Source of the DNA: Microvirga zambiensis WSM3693
Lineage (GTDB): Bacteria > Pseudomonadota > Alphaproteobacteria > Rhizobiales > Beijerinckiaceae
Length of the DNA stretch: 44,449 nt
Direction of reading: 5' to 3'
Assembly: GCF_016735695.1 (NCBI RefSeq)
Contig: NZ_JAERQD010000048.1
Location: 1 to 44,449, forward strand
The notes beneath the pieces were generated by a model that did not search any database, had not been told where the DNA came from, and saw nothing but the letters and a program-made list of their open reading frames with translations. Position numbers and translations under genes: made by a program. Shown in pieces: positions 43,675 through 44,449 of this stretch (the stretch's first letter is position 1; each line of letters begins with the position of its first letter).

Positions 43675-44222
43675 GGTAGGGCCCGCCGCGAAGCGCGAAG
43701 CCGTCGCGCACCTGCAGGCCGGCTTCGGCCTGTCGGAGCGGCGGGCCTGTACCCTGATCGGGGCTGACCGAAGCACGATCCGATACCGCTCATGCCGGCC
43801 GGACGATGCCGTCTTGCGCGGCCGCCTGCGCGACCTGGCGCGGGAACGGCGTCGGTTTGGCTACCGGCGACTGTTCGTGCTGCTTCGGCGTGAGGGCGAG
43901 ACGGCGGGGCTCAACCGGATCTACCGCCTCTACCGCGAGGAGGGCCTGAGCGTGCGCAAACGTCAGGCACGTCGGCGGGCGGTCGGCACGCGAGCGCCCA
44001 TTCTGGTGGAGGCGAAGGCCAATGCGCGCTGGTCGCTCGACTTTGTCCATGACCAGTTCGCGAACGGCCGGCGCTTCCGCATCCTGAACGTCGTCGATGA
44101 CATGACACGGGAGTGCCTGGCGGCGATCCCCGACACCTCGATCTCAGGCAAACGGGTCGCCCGGGAGCTGACAACCCTGATCGAGCGACGTGGCAAGCCG
44201 GGGATGATTGTTTCCGATAACG
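43675..44222 (+). pseudogene. IS3-family OrfB, both ends lost
   Basis: VGPAAKREAVAHLQAGFGLSERRACTLIGADRSTIRYRS and RRFGYRRLFVLLRREG are the HTH_21 part, and RWSLDFVHDQFANGRRFRILNVVDDMTREC and MIVSDN give two catalytic Asp residues of the rve domain. It breaks right after SDN, where the family continues GTEF, so the catalytic Glu is missing. The N-terminal slippage site was separated by the IS110-type insertion. Confidence 0.88.
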
Positions 44223-44449
44223 TCCTATGTGGGGGAGCAGCAGGGGCACTGGGCCAGCAGATCTCAGCGCGTCGATTTGCTGGATCGGCGCTTCGGTCAG
44301 ATTGAGCCAGGTGGCTTCCACCGTCAACGGGATTGTTCTCTCCCATAGCAAACACAGGATCCAGCGGTCACAGCCGTGGTCCTCACCGTCCTCAATACGA
44401 GATACACCCCAGGTGGAAGGCCCAAACATTATCTACAGGGTCGCTTGCG
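44223..44449. other. Unidentified sequence abutting the broken IS3 element
   Basis: On the minus strand an open frame (ATG at 44429) reads through this stretch: MFGPSTWGVSRIEDGEDHG, WILCLLWERTIPLTVEATWLN and so on, as far as the IS3 break. I do not recognise it. It may be the start of another mobile element that truncated OrfB. Confidence 0.25.

Larger units (their letters stand above)
41997..44222 (+). mobile_element. IS3-family element split by an IS110-type element
   Basis: The left end begins TGACCTGCCCCTGAGATTT at 41997, a typical IS3 terminus. orfA is at 42060-42326 and the orfB part resumes at about 43675, with a 1.35-kb IS110-type insertion between them. The right end is lost at about 44222 inside orfB, so the element is incomplete and inactive. 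Confidence 0.8.

Overview
The window looks like part of a plasmid or chromid from an alphaproteobacterium of the Hyphomicrobiales (a Methylobacterium/Microvirga/Bradyrhizobium-like host). The grounds are high GC, a RepABC-type partition pair (RepA and RepB, minus strand) with parS-type palindromes, and insertion sequences (IS6, IS110, IS481, IS701, IS3 families) of the kinds common in those genera. Species cannot be told from the sequence. No rRNA or tRNA gene was recognised.

Layout. 1-3.6 kb: a transposase tail, a possible broken repC start, a hairpin, repB, repA and two parS-like palindromes. 3.8-7.2 kb: a small WGR-domain gene, a decayed P1-family (DmpA-like) peptidase, a serine recombinase and a PIN-toxin/antitoxin pair. 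7.5-8.25 kb: two fused gene fragments. 8.4-10.8 kb: an intact two-gene unit (192 aa protein and a 593 aa protein with an HExxH zinc motif), closed by a good terminator. 11.1-15.2 kb: an IS graveyard (two IS6-type elements, broken IS481 and IS110 transposases, a broken LOG-like gene) surrounding an orphan Tae4-like amidase. 15.4-16.3 kb: a class 3 lipase. 16.5-18.0 kb: an IS701-type element with perfect ends. 18.4-41.5 kb: one 23-kb minus-strand gene set. 41.5-44.4 kb: a second IS cluster in which an IS110-type element has split an IS3-type element.

The standout is the 23-kb minus-strand unit. It starts with a 3891 aa protein, whose stop overlaps by 4 bases the start of a 2495 aa protein. Then follow a small L,D-transpeptidase-like enzyme (HG...GC motif), a three-helix membrane protein with an Ig-like tail (carrying a one-base frameshift in a C run), an alpha/beta hydrolase with a GHSLG motif, and a 423 aa protein of unknown function whose start overlaps the hydrolase stop. 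Both giant proteins appear beta-rich, lack a signal peptide and stay open over 19 kb in an area full of broken genes, which suggests selection for function. I cannot assign a known system. Parts of the 3891 aa protein recall the uncharacterised DUF6603 proteins, but a profile search is needed. Other secreted-effector-like enzymes lie nearby (Tae4-like amidase, class 3 lipase, HExxH protein), yet no type VI or other secretion structural gene is present in the window.
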